64,000 nt of DNA from Clostridiales bacterium. Lineage in GTDB: Bacteria; Bacillota; Clostridia; Christensenellales; Christensenellaceae. Below the pieces are notes generated by a model. That model was not told the DNA's origin. It saw only the letters and a program-made list of their open reading frames with translations, and did no database searches. The DNA is taken from contig SVGZ01000001.1 of the NCBI GenBank assembly GCA_015056045.1, forward strand, positions 1 through 64,000, given 5' to 3'. Every line of letters begins with the position of its first letter. Position 1 is the stretch's first letter. A program made the translations under genes and the position numbers. Below are positions 51,823 to 60,025 of this stretch, one piece after another.

Positions 51823-53358
51823 TTAGATATTCTCGTCGACGTTTCTGATCTCGAAGGATTTGACAACGACTTCGCCATCGCCATAAGCAAAGACACCCGG
51901 TCTGAGCCAGATCTTGATGACTTCGTTGTAGAAATGGAAAGCGCCGGCATGCGGAGAATAATGCGCAACATAGGCACAGATATTCAGCTTTTTCCAGTTT
52001 TGGCCATCGGCAGAATACCAGTGCGAAACAACGTTGTCTTTATAAACAACTTTGAAGAAAACGCTGTCGCTCGGCCATTCGCGCCAGTTGAAACGTTTGG
52101 CAAGAAGCGGCTTATCCTGATCAAAGACACGGATGAAACCATCTTTTAAGGCAATACCACAGCAGCCGTGCGGTGCGGCAAACATTGTCAGACCACCACC
52201 TGCACCGGGCGATACCTTGATCTCTGCAACTGCTTCAAAAGCCTTATAGCCGACAGAATAAAGAAGCGGTTCGGAAGTGTTGAGGTCTTCGCCTTCGGCT
52301 TCGATGTGGAGTCCATCTTCTTTGAATTGGAAACGATCGGGAATAATGATCGATTTCGGCGCTTCCCATGCAAAGCTCGTATCGGGCTTGGTCATATCGG
52401 GCTTTAAGGGATAGCCATGCGTAACCTTTTCGCCGTTTTTGGGCATCGGCATCGGTGCATCTGTCGTCAAGCCTTCGGGCACGCGGAACCAGCCGTCATC
52501 TGTCCATTCGATCGGTTCCATAATGAGCATTCTGCCCTGTTCGAGGTAATCCTTGAGTGCAGCATGATACATGATGTACCATTCACCATCCGGTGTATCG
52601 ATGAAGGATGCGTGGCCTTTTGTCCACCATGTTTCCTTTGGCGAATCGGTATGCACGATCGGGTTATAGGGCGAAAGTTCCCACGGGCCGTGAATGTCTT
52701 TTGCACGGTAAGCATAAACACCGTGAGCCGTTGCCGGTCCAAGTGTACCGCCGGCAGCTACCATGAGGTAATAATAGCCGTTTTTATAGGTAAACTTCGG
52801 GCCTTCTGTATAAATACCTTCGATTTCGTGTTCATCCGGAACCGGCGGATCGCCTGCGACCTGTTTATAAGGTCCGATGATCGCCGTGCAGTCATCCGAA
52901 AGCGGATACATGCAGTTTTTGCTCATGAAAAGATAGGGTTTGCCGGCAAGGTCAAAAACAAGTGCCGGGTCAATGAGTTCATCACCATCCGGTGTTTCAT
53001 CGGCTCTGCCCATGATGATCGGATCTGTCCACGGGCCGTTTTTGATGTCCTTTGTCGTCATAACGAAAAGGAGATGCTTTTTTGCGTTGGCAAAGGCATA
53101 GTAATAATAGGTATCGCCATGTTTTGCCAGGTCAGGTGCCCAGGGATTCTGGAGTTCATATTTTGTTGTCTGTTTCCAGAGGGAATACATCGGTTCCCAA
53201 TGGATAAGGTCACGGGAATGGAAGAAAACGCTTTCGCCCGTAACGAGGTAATAATCATCGCCGTCGCGGAGAACGCTCGGATCGGAATAATGACCAAAAA
53301 GGATCGGGTTGATATATGTGCCGTTCCCCTGGTCTGCACTGCGGGTACGTCCAGTCAT
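51823..53358 (-). CDS. GH43-family glycoside hydrolase (gene 1)
   Basis: A 511-residue five-bladed-propeller enzyme of the beta-xylosidase/arabinofuranosidase family. The base Asp is D26 (H-Y-S-D-P-S-V-L-R-D-G), the pKa-modulating Asp D130 (I-D-P-A-L-V-F-D), and the acid Glu E185 (T-E-G-P-K-F). A C-terminal beta-sandwich (about 345-510) resembles DUF1349/concanavalin-like modules. There is no signal peptide, so it acts inside the cell on imported oligosaccharides. A GAAAGGA site precedes the ATG. It is the most divergent of the four paralogues. Confidence 0.92.
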   Translation of the reverse strand: MTGRTRSADQGNGTYINPILFGHYSDPSVLRDGDDYYLVTGESVFFHSRDLIHWEPMYSLWKQTTKYELQNPWAPDLAKHGDTYYYYAFANAKKHLLFVMTTKDIKNGPWTDPIIMGRADETPDGDELIDPALVFDLAGKPYLFMSKNCMYPLSDDCTAIIGPYKQVAGDPPVPDEHEIEGIYTEGPKFTYKNGYYYLMVAAGGTLGPATAHGVYAYRAKDIHGPWELSPYNPIVHTDSPKETWWTKGHASFIDTPDGEWYIMYHAALKDYLEQGRMLIMEPIEWTDDGWFRVPEGLTTDAPMPMPKNGEKVTHGYPLKPDMTKPDTSFAWEAPKSIIIPDRFQFKEDGLHIEAEGEDLNTSEPLLYSVGYKAFEAVAEIKVSPGAGGGLTMFAAPHGCCGIALKDGFIRVFDQDKPLLAKRFNWREWPSDSVFFKVVYKDNVVSHWYSADGQNWKKLNICAYVAHYSPHAGAFHFYNEVIKIWLRPGVFAYGDGEVVVKSFEIRNVDENI

Positions 53359-53497
53359 AAAAATATCCTTTCGAATGATTTAATTTTTTGTTTTTTGTAA
53401 TTTCAGTATAGCATATTCTTTATAAAAAATGGAAGCTTGTTTTTATGCAATATATCAGCCAACTGTGTATGATCGGCATTTGCATTGCTGCACTAAA

Positions 53498-53577
53498 CAA
53501 CCCCTCAGTCATTTTCGCAAACAAAAATGACAGCTCCCCCGAGTTTTGCGAAGCAATACTCAGGAGAGCCTCTTGAT
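53498..53577. repeat. Dispersed palindromic intergenic repeat
   Basis: The block CCCCTCAGTC, then TCATTTT/AAAATGA arms, ACAGCTCCCC, GAGT/ACTC arms and GAGAGCC has the layout of a palindromic intergenic repeat that I recall from many gut Clostridia genomes. A related GAGTTTT...GCAAAACTC hairpin follows the MFS gene at 33194-33215. No protein is encoded. Confidence 0.6.
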
Positions 53578-53585
53578 TATTATTT

Positions 53586-53800
53586 CCTATTCAGATAACC
53601 TAAAAGAATTATCTCTCAAGATAAACTGTCGATTTCAGTTCCTTCCTATTCAGATAGCCTAAAAACTATCTCTTAAAACAAACTAACGACTTCAGACTCT
53701 TCCTATTCAGATAGCCTGAAAGAACTATCTCTCAAGATAAACTGTCTGAATTCAGGTTATACCTTCCCAACAATCAATCTCTCAAATTGAAAATTAAAAT
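53586..53800. repeat. 60-bp hairpin array downstream of GH43 gene 2
   Basis: Three units of the same family as at 51494-51783 are marked by CAGATA at 53592, 53651 and 53708. Unit 1 has AGATAA/TTATCT where other units have AGATAG/CTATCT, a compensatory pair. The array runs into a degenerate post-stop element (53745-53800) that reaches the stop codon of GH43 gene 2. Confidence 0.88.
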
Positions 53801-55308
53801 TTAGGGCCTTCGATTTCTTTGATCTCGAAAGATTTGACGATGATTTCTCCATCGCCATAAGCAAAGACACCGGGTCTGAGCCATGTGTGGTAATTTGCAT
53901 GGGCGCAATATACCGCAACATAAGCGCAGATGTTCAGCTTTGTCCAGTTTTCGCCATCAGCGGAATACCAGTGGGAAACGGAGTGATCATAGTAGCGGAG
54001 CTTAAAGAAGATGCTGTCGCTCGGCCAATCGCGTGTGTTGAATTTCTTCTTGAGCAGCGGTTTATGCTGGTCAAATACGCGGATCGAGCCATCTTTCAAC
54101 GCAATACCGCAGCAAGCATCTTTCGTTGTGTACATCGTAAGACCACCGCCTGCACCTGCGCCGACTTTCATTTCCGCAACAACTTCGAAGTTTTCAAAAC
54201 CTGCGGAATAGAGGATCGGGTCTGTTGTGTTGAGATCTTCACCTTCAGCGCGGAGTTTCATGCCTTCGGGTGTGAAGCTCAGGCGTTCGTTCTGTTCGAT
54301 GACGTTGCTGTCCTGCCATGCAAGCGGCAGACCGGGGTTCGTCAGGTCAACGGAAAGCGGATAACCGTGTGTGACTTTCTTGCCGTTCTTCGGCATCGGC
54401 AGCGGCATATCAGGTCTGACACCTTCGGGAATGCGGAACCAGCCGTCATCTGTCCATTCGATGGGTTCCATCAGGAGCATTCTGCCCTGTTCGAGGTAAC
54501 CTTTCAGAATGCCGTGATAGAGGATATACCATTCGCCATCGGGTGTATCGATAAAGGATGCGTGACCTTTTGTCCACCATGTTTCTCTGCTGCTGTCTGT
54601 ATGGGAGATCGGGTTATACGGGGAAAGTTCCCACGGACCGTGAATATCTTTTGCTCTGTATGCAAATACGCCGTGAGCCGTTGCCGGGCCAAGTGTACCG
54701 CCGGCTGCAACCATGAGGTAATAGTAGCCATTATGATAGCAGAATTTCGGGCCTTCTGTATAAACGCCTTCGATGTCATATTCATCCGGGATCGGCGGAT
54801 CATCTGCAACCTGCTTGAAGGGTCCGATGATCTCTGTGCAGTCATCGGAAAGCGGATACATACAGTTTTTGCTCATGAAGAGCCAGGGTTTGCCCGCAAG
54901 GTCGAAAACGAGTGCCGGGTCGATGAGTTCGTCGCCTTCCGGTGTATCATCGGCAACACCCATGATGATCGGGTCTGTCCAGGGACCATTTTTGATGTCT
55001 TTCGTTGTCATAACGAAAAGGAGATGTTTTTCCGTATTGGCAAAAGCATAGTAATAATAGGTATCGCCATGTTTGACAAGGTCAGGCGCCCAGGGATGGT
55101 TGACTTCAAATTTTGCCATCTGTTCATGGAGCGTATAGAGCGGTTCCCAGTTGACAAGGTCCTGAGAATGCAATACAAGACCGTCAATGAGCAGCATGTA
55201 ATAATCTTCTCCATCACGGAAGATGCTCGGGTCGGAATAGTTGCCGAACATGATCGGGTTCAGATAGGTTCCATTGCCTAAATCTGCGCTGCGGGTACGT
55301 TTTGTCAT
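53794..55308 (-). CDS. GH43-family glycoside hydrolase (gene 2)
   Basis: A 504-residue paralogue with the same catalytic layout: N-Y-S-D-P-S-I-F-R-D-G, I-D-P-A-L-V-F-D and T-E-G-P-K-F-C. No signal peptide is present. The ATG at 55308 is preceded by AAAGGAA; the in-frame ATG at 55326 overlaps that site. It has its own promoter and is not simply read through from gene 3. Compared with gene 3 the substrate loop has L-L-I-D-G-L-V-L-H in place of M-T-G-E-S-M-L-Y-H, so its specificity may differ. Confidence 0.92.
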   Translation of the reverse strand: MTKRTRSADLGNGTYLNPIMFGNYSDPSIFRDGEDYYMLLIDGLVLHSQDLVNWEPLYTLHEQMAKFEVNHPWAPDLVKHGDTYYYYAFANTEKHLLFVMTTKDIKNGPWTDPIIMGVADDTPEGDELIDPALVFDLAGKPWLFMSKNCMYPLSDDCTEIIGPFKQVADDPPIPDEYDIEGVYTEGPKFCYHNGYYYLMVAAGGTLGPATAHGVFAYRAKDIHGPWELSPYNPISHTDSSRETWWTKGHASFIDTPDGEWYILYHGILKGYLEQGRMLLMEPIEWTDDGWFRIPEGVRPDMPLPMPKNGKKVTHGYPLSVDLTNPGLPLAWQDSNVIEQNERLSFTPEGMKLRAEGEDLNTTDPILYSAGFENFEVVAEMKVGAGAGGGLTMYTTKDACCGIALKDGSIRVFDQHKPLLKKKFNTRDWPSDSIFFKLRYYDHSVSHWYSADGENWTKLNICAYVAVYCAHANYHTWLRPGVFAYGDGEIIVKSFEIKEIEGPKF

Positions 55309-55332
55309 AGCCAAAATTCCTTTCATTGGTCA

Positions 55333-55361
55333 ATAATACTCGTTTGCTTCAACGTATTCAA
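55333..55361 (-). promoter_or_regulatory. Promoter of GH43 gene 2
   Basis: On the minus strand TTGAAT (55361-55356) and TATTAT (55338-55333) are 17 bp apart, giving a leader of about 20 nt that just covers the ribosome site. Confidence 0.72.
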
Positions 55362-55442
55362 AAAATCTTCGGGTACAAAATTATTATATCATAGCTTTTT
55401 TAAGCTGAAAATAGCAAGCTTGCGATTTTTACACGGTTTTAT

Positions 55443-55473
55443 AAAAACAACTGCACTTTCGTGCAGCTGTTTA
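55443..55473 (-). terminator. Terminator of the GH43 gene 4-gene 3 transcript
   Basis: A stem formed by ACAACTGCAC and GTGCAGCTGT (one G-T wobble) with a 4-nt loop is followed on the minus strand by a T run. Confidence 0.85.
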
Positions 55474-55479
55474 TCAGGA

Positions 55480-57006
55480 TCAGTCTTTTACTTCGATTTC
55501 ACGGACTTCGAAGGATTTGACCAAAGCTTCGCCTTCGCCGCCGTATGCGAAAATACCGGGTCTCAGCCATGTTTTGCCGTTGACGTTGAAGCCGGACTGC
55601 GGGCAATATACGCCGACATACGCACAGATATTGAGTTTCGTCCAGTTTTCGCCATCAGCGGAATACCAATGCGAAACAACGTGATCGACATAGCGGATCT
55701 TGAAGAAGATCTTATTGCTGTTCCATTCGCGGAGGTTGAAACGCTTGGAAAGAAGCGGTTTATCCTGGTCAAAAATGCGGATAAAGCCGTCTTTTAAGGC
55801 AATACCGCAGCAAGCGTGCGGAACGGTAAATGCCGTCAGACCTGCACCGACGCCTTCACCGATCTCAAATTCTGCAATCGCTTCATATGCCGGGAAACCA
55901 ACGGAATAGAGCAGCGGTTCGGATGTATTTAAATCTTCGCCTTCTGCCTTCATATAAATGCCGTCTTCGGTGAAGCGGAATCGTTCGTTCGGAACGATAT
56001 TCTGCTGCATTTCCCAAGCGAGATCGAGCTTTTTGTTGTGGACGTCTGCCTTTAAGGCATAGCCGTGTGTGACTTTCTTGCCGTTCTTCGGCATCGGCAG
56101 CGGTTCATCTGTCTTTGCCCATTCGGGGATGCGGAACCAGCCGTCATCTGTCCATTCGATGGGTTCAAGGAGGAGCATTCTGCCCTGTTCGAGGTAATCC
56201 TTCAAGGGTCCATGCTGCATGATATACCATTCGCCATCGGGTGTATCGATAAAGGATGCGTGACCTTTGGACCACCATGTTTCTTTATAGCTTGCGGTAT
56301 GGGAGATCGGGTTATACGGGGAAAGTTCCCACGGACCGTGGATATCTTTTGCTCTGTAAGCATAGGTTCCGTGTGCCGTTGCAGGGCCCATTGTTCCGCC
56401 GGCAGCAACCATCATATAATAATAGCCGCCATGATAGCAGAATTTCGGACCTTCTGTATAAACGCCTTCAACATCAAATTCATCGGGGATCGGCGGATCA
56501 TCTGCGACCTGAACAAAATCGCCTGCCAAAGCCAGACCATCATCTGTCAGCGGATACATACAGTTTTTGCTCATCATCAGGTGCGGTTTTCCGGCGAGGT
56601 CAAAGACAAGCGCCGGGTCGATGAGCTCATCGCCGTCTTCGGTAAAGCCTGCAGAACCCATAATGATCGGATCTGTCCACGGGCCGTTTTTGATGTCTTT
56701 CGTCGTCATAACGAAAAGGAGGTGTTTTTCCGTATTGGCAAAAGCATAGTAATAATAGGTATCGCCATGTTTGGAAATATCGGGTGCCCAGGGATGATGC
56801 ACGTCATATTTCGATGTCTGCGGATAAAGCGTATACATCGGTTCCCAGTTGACAAGGTCCTGAGAATGATAGAGCATGCTTTCGCCTGTCATCATGTAAT
56901 AATCTTCGCCATCGCGGAGGACGCTCGGATCGGAATAATGCCCGAACATGATCGGGTTCAGATAGGTTCCGTTGCCTAAATCTGCACTGCGGGTACGTTT
57001 TGTCAT
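55480..57006 (-). CDS. GH43-family glycoside hydrolase (gene 3)
   Basis: A 508-residue paralogue, very close to gene 4. Motifs are H-Y-S-D-P-S-V-L-R-D-G, I-D-P-A-L-V-F-D and T-E-G-P-K-F-C, plus the C-terminal beta-sandwich with C-C-G-I-A-L-K-D-G-F-I-R. The ATG at 57006 follows AAGGAAG. It lies 33 bp behind gene 4, so both form one transcript ended by the terminator at 55443-55473. It is cytoplasmic. Confidence 0.92.
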   Translation of the reverse strand: MTKRTRSADLGNGTYLNPIMFGHYSDPSVLRDGEDYYMMTGESMLYHSQDLVNWEPMYTLYPQTSKYDVHHPWAPDISKHGDTYYYYAFANTEKHLLFVMTTKDIKNGPWTDPIIMGSAGFTEDGDELIDPALVFDLAGKPHLMMSKNCMYPLTDDGLALAGDFVQVADDPPIPDEFDVEGVYTEGPKFCYHGGYYYMMVAAGGTMGPATAHGTYAYRAKDIHGPWELSPYNPISHTASYKETWWSKGHASFIDTPDGEWYIMQHGPLKDYLEQGRMLLLEPIEWTDDGWFRIPEWAKTDEPLPMPKNGKKVTHGYALKADVHNKKLDLAWEMQQNIVPNERFRFTEDGIYMKAEGEDLNTSEPLLYSVGFPAYEAIAEFEIGEGVGAGLTAFTVPHACCGIALKDGFIRIFDQDKPLLSKRFNLREWNSNKIFFKIRYVDHVVSHWYSADGENWTKLNICAYVGVYCPQSGFNVNGKTWLRPGIFAYGGEGEALVKSFEVREIEVKD

Positions 57007-57039
57007 AATCAACTTCCTTTCAGATATCATGAGAGTTTC

Positions 57040-58557
57040 TTATTCTGTTTCAATTTCACGGACTTCAAAGGATTTTACCAGGGCTTCGCCTTCGCCGCCA
57101 TAGGCAAAGACACCCGGTCTCATCCATGCTTTACCAAAGCATTCAAGCCCTGCATGGGAGCAATAAACACCGACAAAGGCACAGATATTGAGCTTTGTCC
57201 AGTTTTTACCGTCTGCGGAATACCAATGCGAAACAACATGGTCAACATAGCGGAGTTTAAAGAAGATCTTGTTGCTGTTCCATTCGCGGAGGTTGAAACG
57301 CTTGGATAAAAGCGGTTTATCCTGATCGAAAATACGGATGAAACCATCTTTTAAGGCAATACCGCAGCAGGCATGCGGAACGGTAAAAGCAGTCAGACCT
57401 GCACCGACACCTTCATCAATTTCAAACTCTGCAATGACTTCATATGCCGGGAATGCAGCGGAATACAGCAGTGGATCGGATGTATTTAAGTCTTCGCCTT
57501 TTGCCCTTATGTATAAACCATCGGGTGTAAAGCGGAAGTTTTCATTCGGCAGAATATCTCTCTGCATTTCCCAAGCATAATCCAGCTTATTATTATTGAC
57601 ATCGGCTTTCAAGGGATAGCCATGCGTGACTTTTTCGCCGTGTTTGGGCATCGGCAGCGGTTCATCTGTCTTTGCCCATTCGGGAATGCGGAACCAGCCA
57701 TCGTCTGTCCATTCGATCGGCTCCATGATATACATACGGCCTTGCTCGAGGTAATCTTTTTTAATGGCATGCTGAACAATATACCATTCATCATCCGGTG
57801 TATCGATAAAGGATGCGTGACCTTTTGTCCACCAGGTTTCCTTGAAGCTGCCCGTATGTGAAATCGGATTATACGGGGAAAGTTCCCACGGACCCATCAG
57901 GTCTTTTGCGCGGTATGCATAGGTTCCGTGTGCCGTTGCCGGTCCAAGCGTTCCGCCGGCAGCAACCATCATATAATAATAGCCGTTGCGGTAAGCAAAT
58001 TTCGGTCCTTCTGTGTAAACACCTTCGACATCGAATTCATCGGGAATCGGCGGATCACCGGCAACTTGTACGAAATCGCCTGCCAATGCCATGCAGTCAT
58101 CCGTCAGCGGATAGAAGCAGTTTTTGCTCATCGCAAGCCAGGGTTTGCCCGCTAAATCAAAAACAAGCGCCGGATCGATCAGCTCGTCACCTTCTTCGGT
58201 CATGCCGGCTTTACCCAGAATAACGGGATCTGTCCATGGACCATTTTTGATGTCTTTCGTCGTCATGACAAATATCTGCTGTGCATTGCCGACGGAGAAA
58301 TAATAATAGGTATCCCCATGTTTGGAAATATCCGGCGCACAGGTGTGATGAACATTATGCGCACGCGTCTGCAGGTAAAGCGTATAGAGCGGTTCCCAAT
58401 GGATAAGATCACGGGAATGGTAGATCATGCTTTCGCAGGACATCATATAATAATCTTCACCATCGCGGAGGATACTCGGGTCTGCATAATGCCCGAACAA
58501 AACCGGGTTCAGATAGGTTCCGTTACCTAAATCTGCACTGCGGGTACGTTTTGTCAT
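57040..58557 (-). CDS. GH43-family glycoside hydrolase (gene 4)
   Basis: A 505-residue paralogue and first gene of the gene 4-gene 3 unit. Motifs are H-Y-A-D-P-S-I-L-R-D-G, I-D-P-A-L-V-F-D and T-E-G-P-K-F-A. It differs from the others near residue 70 (N-V-H-H-T-C-A-P-D) and lacks three residues where the others have A-N-T-E-K-H-L-L-F. The ATG at 58557 has AAAGGAA upstream; the ATG at 58575 overlaps that site and is not used. It is cytoplasmic. Confidence 0.92.
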   Translation of the reverse strand: MTKRTRSADLGNGTYLNPVLFGHYADPSILRDGEDYYMMSCESMIYHSRDLIHWEPLYTLYLQTRAHNVHHTCAPDISKHGDTYYYFSVGNAQQIFVMTTKDIKNGPWTDPVILGKAGMTEEGDELIDPALVFDLAGKPWLAMSKNCFYPLTDDCMALAGDFVQVAGDPPIPDEFDVEGVYTEGPKFAYRNGYYYMMVAAGGTLGPATAHGTYAYRAKDLMGPWELSPYNPISHTGSFKETWWTKGHASFIDTPDDEWYIVQHAIKKDYLEQGRMYIMEPIEWTDDGWFRIPEWAKTDEPLPMPKHGEKVTHGYPLKADVNNNKLDYAWEMQRDILPNENFRFTPDGLYIRAKGEDLNTSDPLLYSAAFPAYEVIAEFEIDEGVGAGLTAFTVPHACCGIALKDGFIRIFDQDKPLLSKRFNLREWNSNKIFFKLRYVDHVVSHWYSADGKNWTKLNICAFVGVYCSHAGLECFGKAWMRPGVFAYGGEGEALVKSFEVREIETE

Positions 58558-58634
58558 AGCCAAAATTCCTTTCACAAAATAAAATATAGTTCGTCGTTAT
58601 TCCCATATTCATTTGCAAGTTTGTGTTGATATTG

Positions 58635-58691
58635 ATTATAGCACAATTCTTCGTTAAACGGAATACTTGAACAGATATTATTCAAGTATTT
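58635..58691 (-). promoter_or_regulatory. Promoter region of GH43 genes 4-3 with a 10-bp inverted repeat
   Basis: On the minus strand a perfect TATAAT lies at 58640-58635; the -35 is weak (TTCCGT at 58663-58658). Next to it AATACTTGAA (58662-58671) and TTCAAGTATT (58681-58690) form a perfect 10-bp inverted repeat with a 9-bp centre. It is well placed for an activator or repressor site. No regulator gene is nearby. Confidence 0.6.
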
Positions 58692-58699
58692 TTGGCAAT

Positions 58700-58735
58700 A
58701 AAAAACAGTACAGAGCTTTTCCGTACTGTTTTTAT
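58700..58735 (-). terminator. Terminator of the FkbH-MBOAT operon
   Basis: ACAGTAC (58705-58711) pairs with GTACTGT (58723-58729), with T runs on both outer sides. Confidence 0.88.
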
Positions 58736-58738
58736 GAT

Positions 58739-60025
58739 TTAAAAAATATAGCTATCCCAATGGCTTATCGTTTCTTTTCCTGTTTCCCTTGCATAGCAGA
58801 TAAGCTCATCGCCGGGTTTAAACTTAAAGCTCGTCTTTGCCGCTTCGGCAAAATCTGTGAGGACCTCTTCCGTTCCATCTGCTCTTTTGACGGCAATGCG
58901 ATACTCCGCTTCAGCAGCAGTACCGCAAATCACTTTTGCAGAAACATCCGCTCTGTCTCCGATTTTTGTCACCTGCAGATAGACGCTTTCGAGCCCAAGC
59001 TGCGCTTCCATTTCAGAAAAATGAACAGCAAGAGACGGCATATTTCCGGCAATGATCTTGGCAATGATCGGCGTGATTGCTTTTGCACCGGTTTCATTGA
59101 GATGCGTAGAGTCATAATAAAGATCATCCGTTCTTGCAAATGCACTTTCCGGCAGCAGATTCAAATCAAAATAGGGCAGTCCTTTTTCCGCAGCAAAATC
59201 TGCAAAGAATGTATGAACCTCATCATAATTGCCGATCTGCAGAAGCGTTGCATAAGGCATCGGCATACTGAGAAGAATCACTCGGCTGCCTTTTTCTCTG
59301 CAAAGGGAGATCATTTTTTCAAGATAGCCCAGTTCTTCTTCATTGATGATCGTTTTATCCCATTTATAGGGGGAAACCCGCCCCATATTTCCATCTTCAA
59401 ATGCGTCAAGACCAGCAGCAAAGCCTTTTCCGCGGTAGACTTCATCTGCATATGAACCGGCAGCTTCATCAAACGCCATATACTCAGGCGAAAGTTTTGT
59501 TTTCAGGTTGACAAACATTTCCGGAAGCTCTTCCCGGTAACGATATGCCGGCAAAATTGCTTCGAGCCAGTCCTCGGGCGCAAAAGCATCCCAAAAATAT
59601 GCCGCTTTATTTGCCGAAGCTTTCATATAATCAAAAAGGATCATGCTGCTCAGCGGATTATCATAGCCCGAAAACTTTGTATACATCCCATAGGTCAGCT
59701 CAATAATGACGGTTTCGATCTCAGATTCTTCATATGCTTCGCGCAGAAGGTAATAGGAATCCAGGGCCTTTTGCGAAGCAGATGCAAGATTATACGTATT
59801 CTTTTCGGTTAAGTCATCCAGCATTGTGCTGTCGATACCGTGCAGCGGATGCGATGCACCGAGGATCAGAATATCGATATCTTCCTGCTCATAGAATTCA
59901 TGCAGTGAAAGCCTTGTGAGCGAAGATGCCGGGGCAAGCGCATAGGATAAAGCGGAAGCAATCAGAACAAATATAAAGATAAAAACAACTGCACCAACAA
60001 CAGCCTTTGCTTTAGAATTGCGCAT
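58739..60025 (-). CDS. Membrane-anchored SGNH-hydrolase-like protein (DltD/AlgJ-like role)
   Basis: A 428-residue protein with one N-terminal membrane anchor (residues 8-30) and an extracellular SGNH-type domain. The nucleophile Ser is S58 in L-I-L-G-A-S-H-P, and the catalytic D305-x-x-H308 is in Y-D-S-T-H-L-N-E-T-G. About 85 further residues form a beta-rich tail. Such proteins act with MBOAT enzymes in moving acyl groups onto surface polymers (DltD, AlgJ/AlgX). It overlaps the MBOAT gene by 14 bases and is last in the operon. Confidence 0.85.
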   Translation of the reverse strand: MRNSKAKAVVGAVVFIFIFVLIASALSYALAPASSLTRLSLHEFYEQEDIDILILGASHPLHGIDSTMLDDLTEKNTYNLASASQKALDSYYLLREAYEESEIETVIIELTYGMYTKFSGYDNPLSSMILFDYMKASANKAAYFWDAFAPEDWLEAILPAYRYREELPEMFVNLKTKLSPEYMAFDEAAGSYADEVYRGKGFAAGLDAFEDGNMGRVSPYKWDKTIINEEELGYLEKMISLCREKGSRVILLSMPMPYATLLQIGNYDEVHTFFADFAAEKGLPYFDLNLLPESAFARTDDLYYDSTHLNETGAKAITPIIAKIIAGNMPSLAVHFSEMEAQLGLESVYLQVTKIGDRADVSAKVICGTAAEAEYRIAVKRADGTEEVLTDFAEAAKTSFKFKPGDELICYARETGKETISHWDSYIF

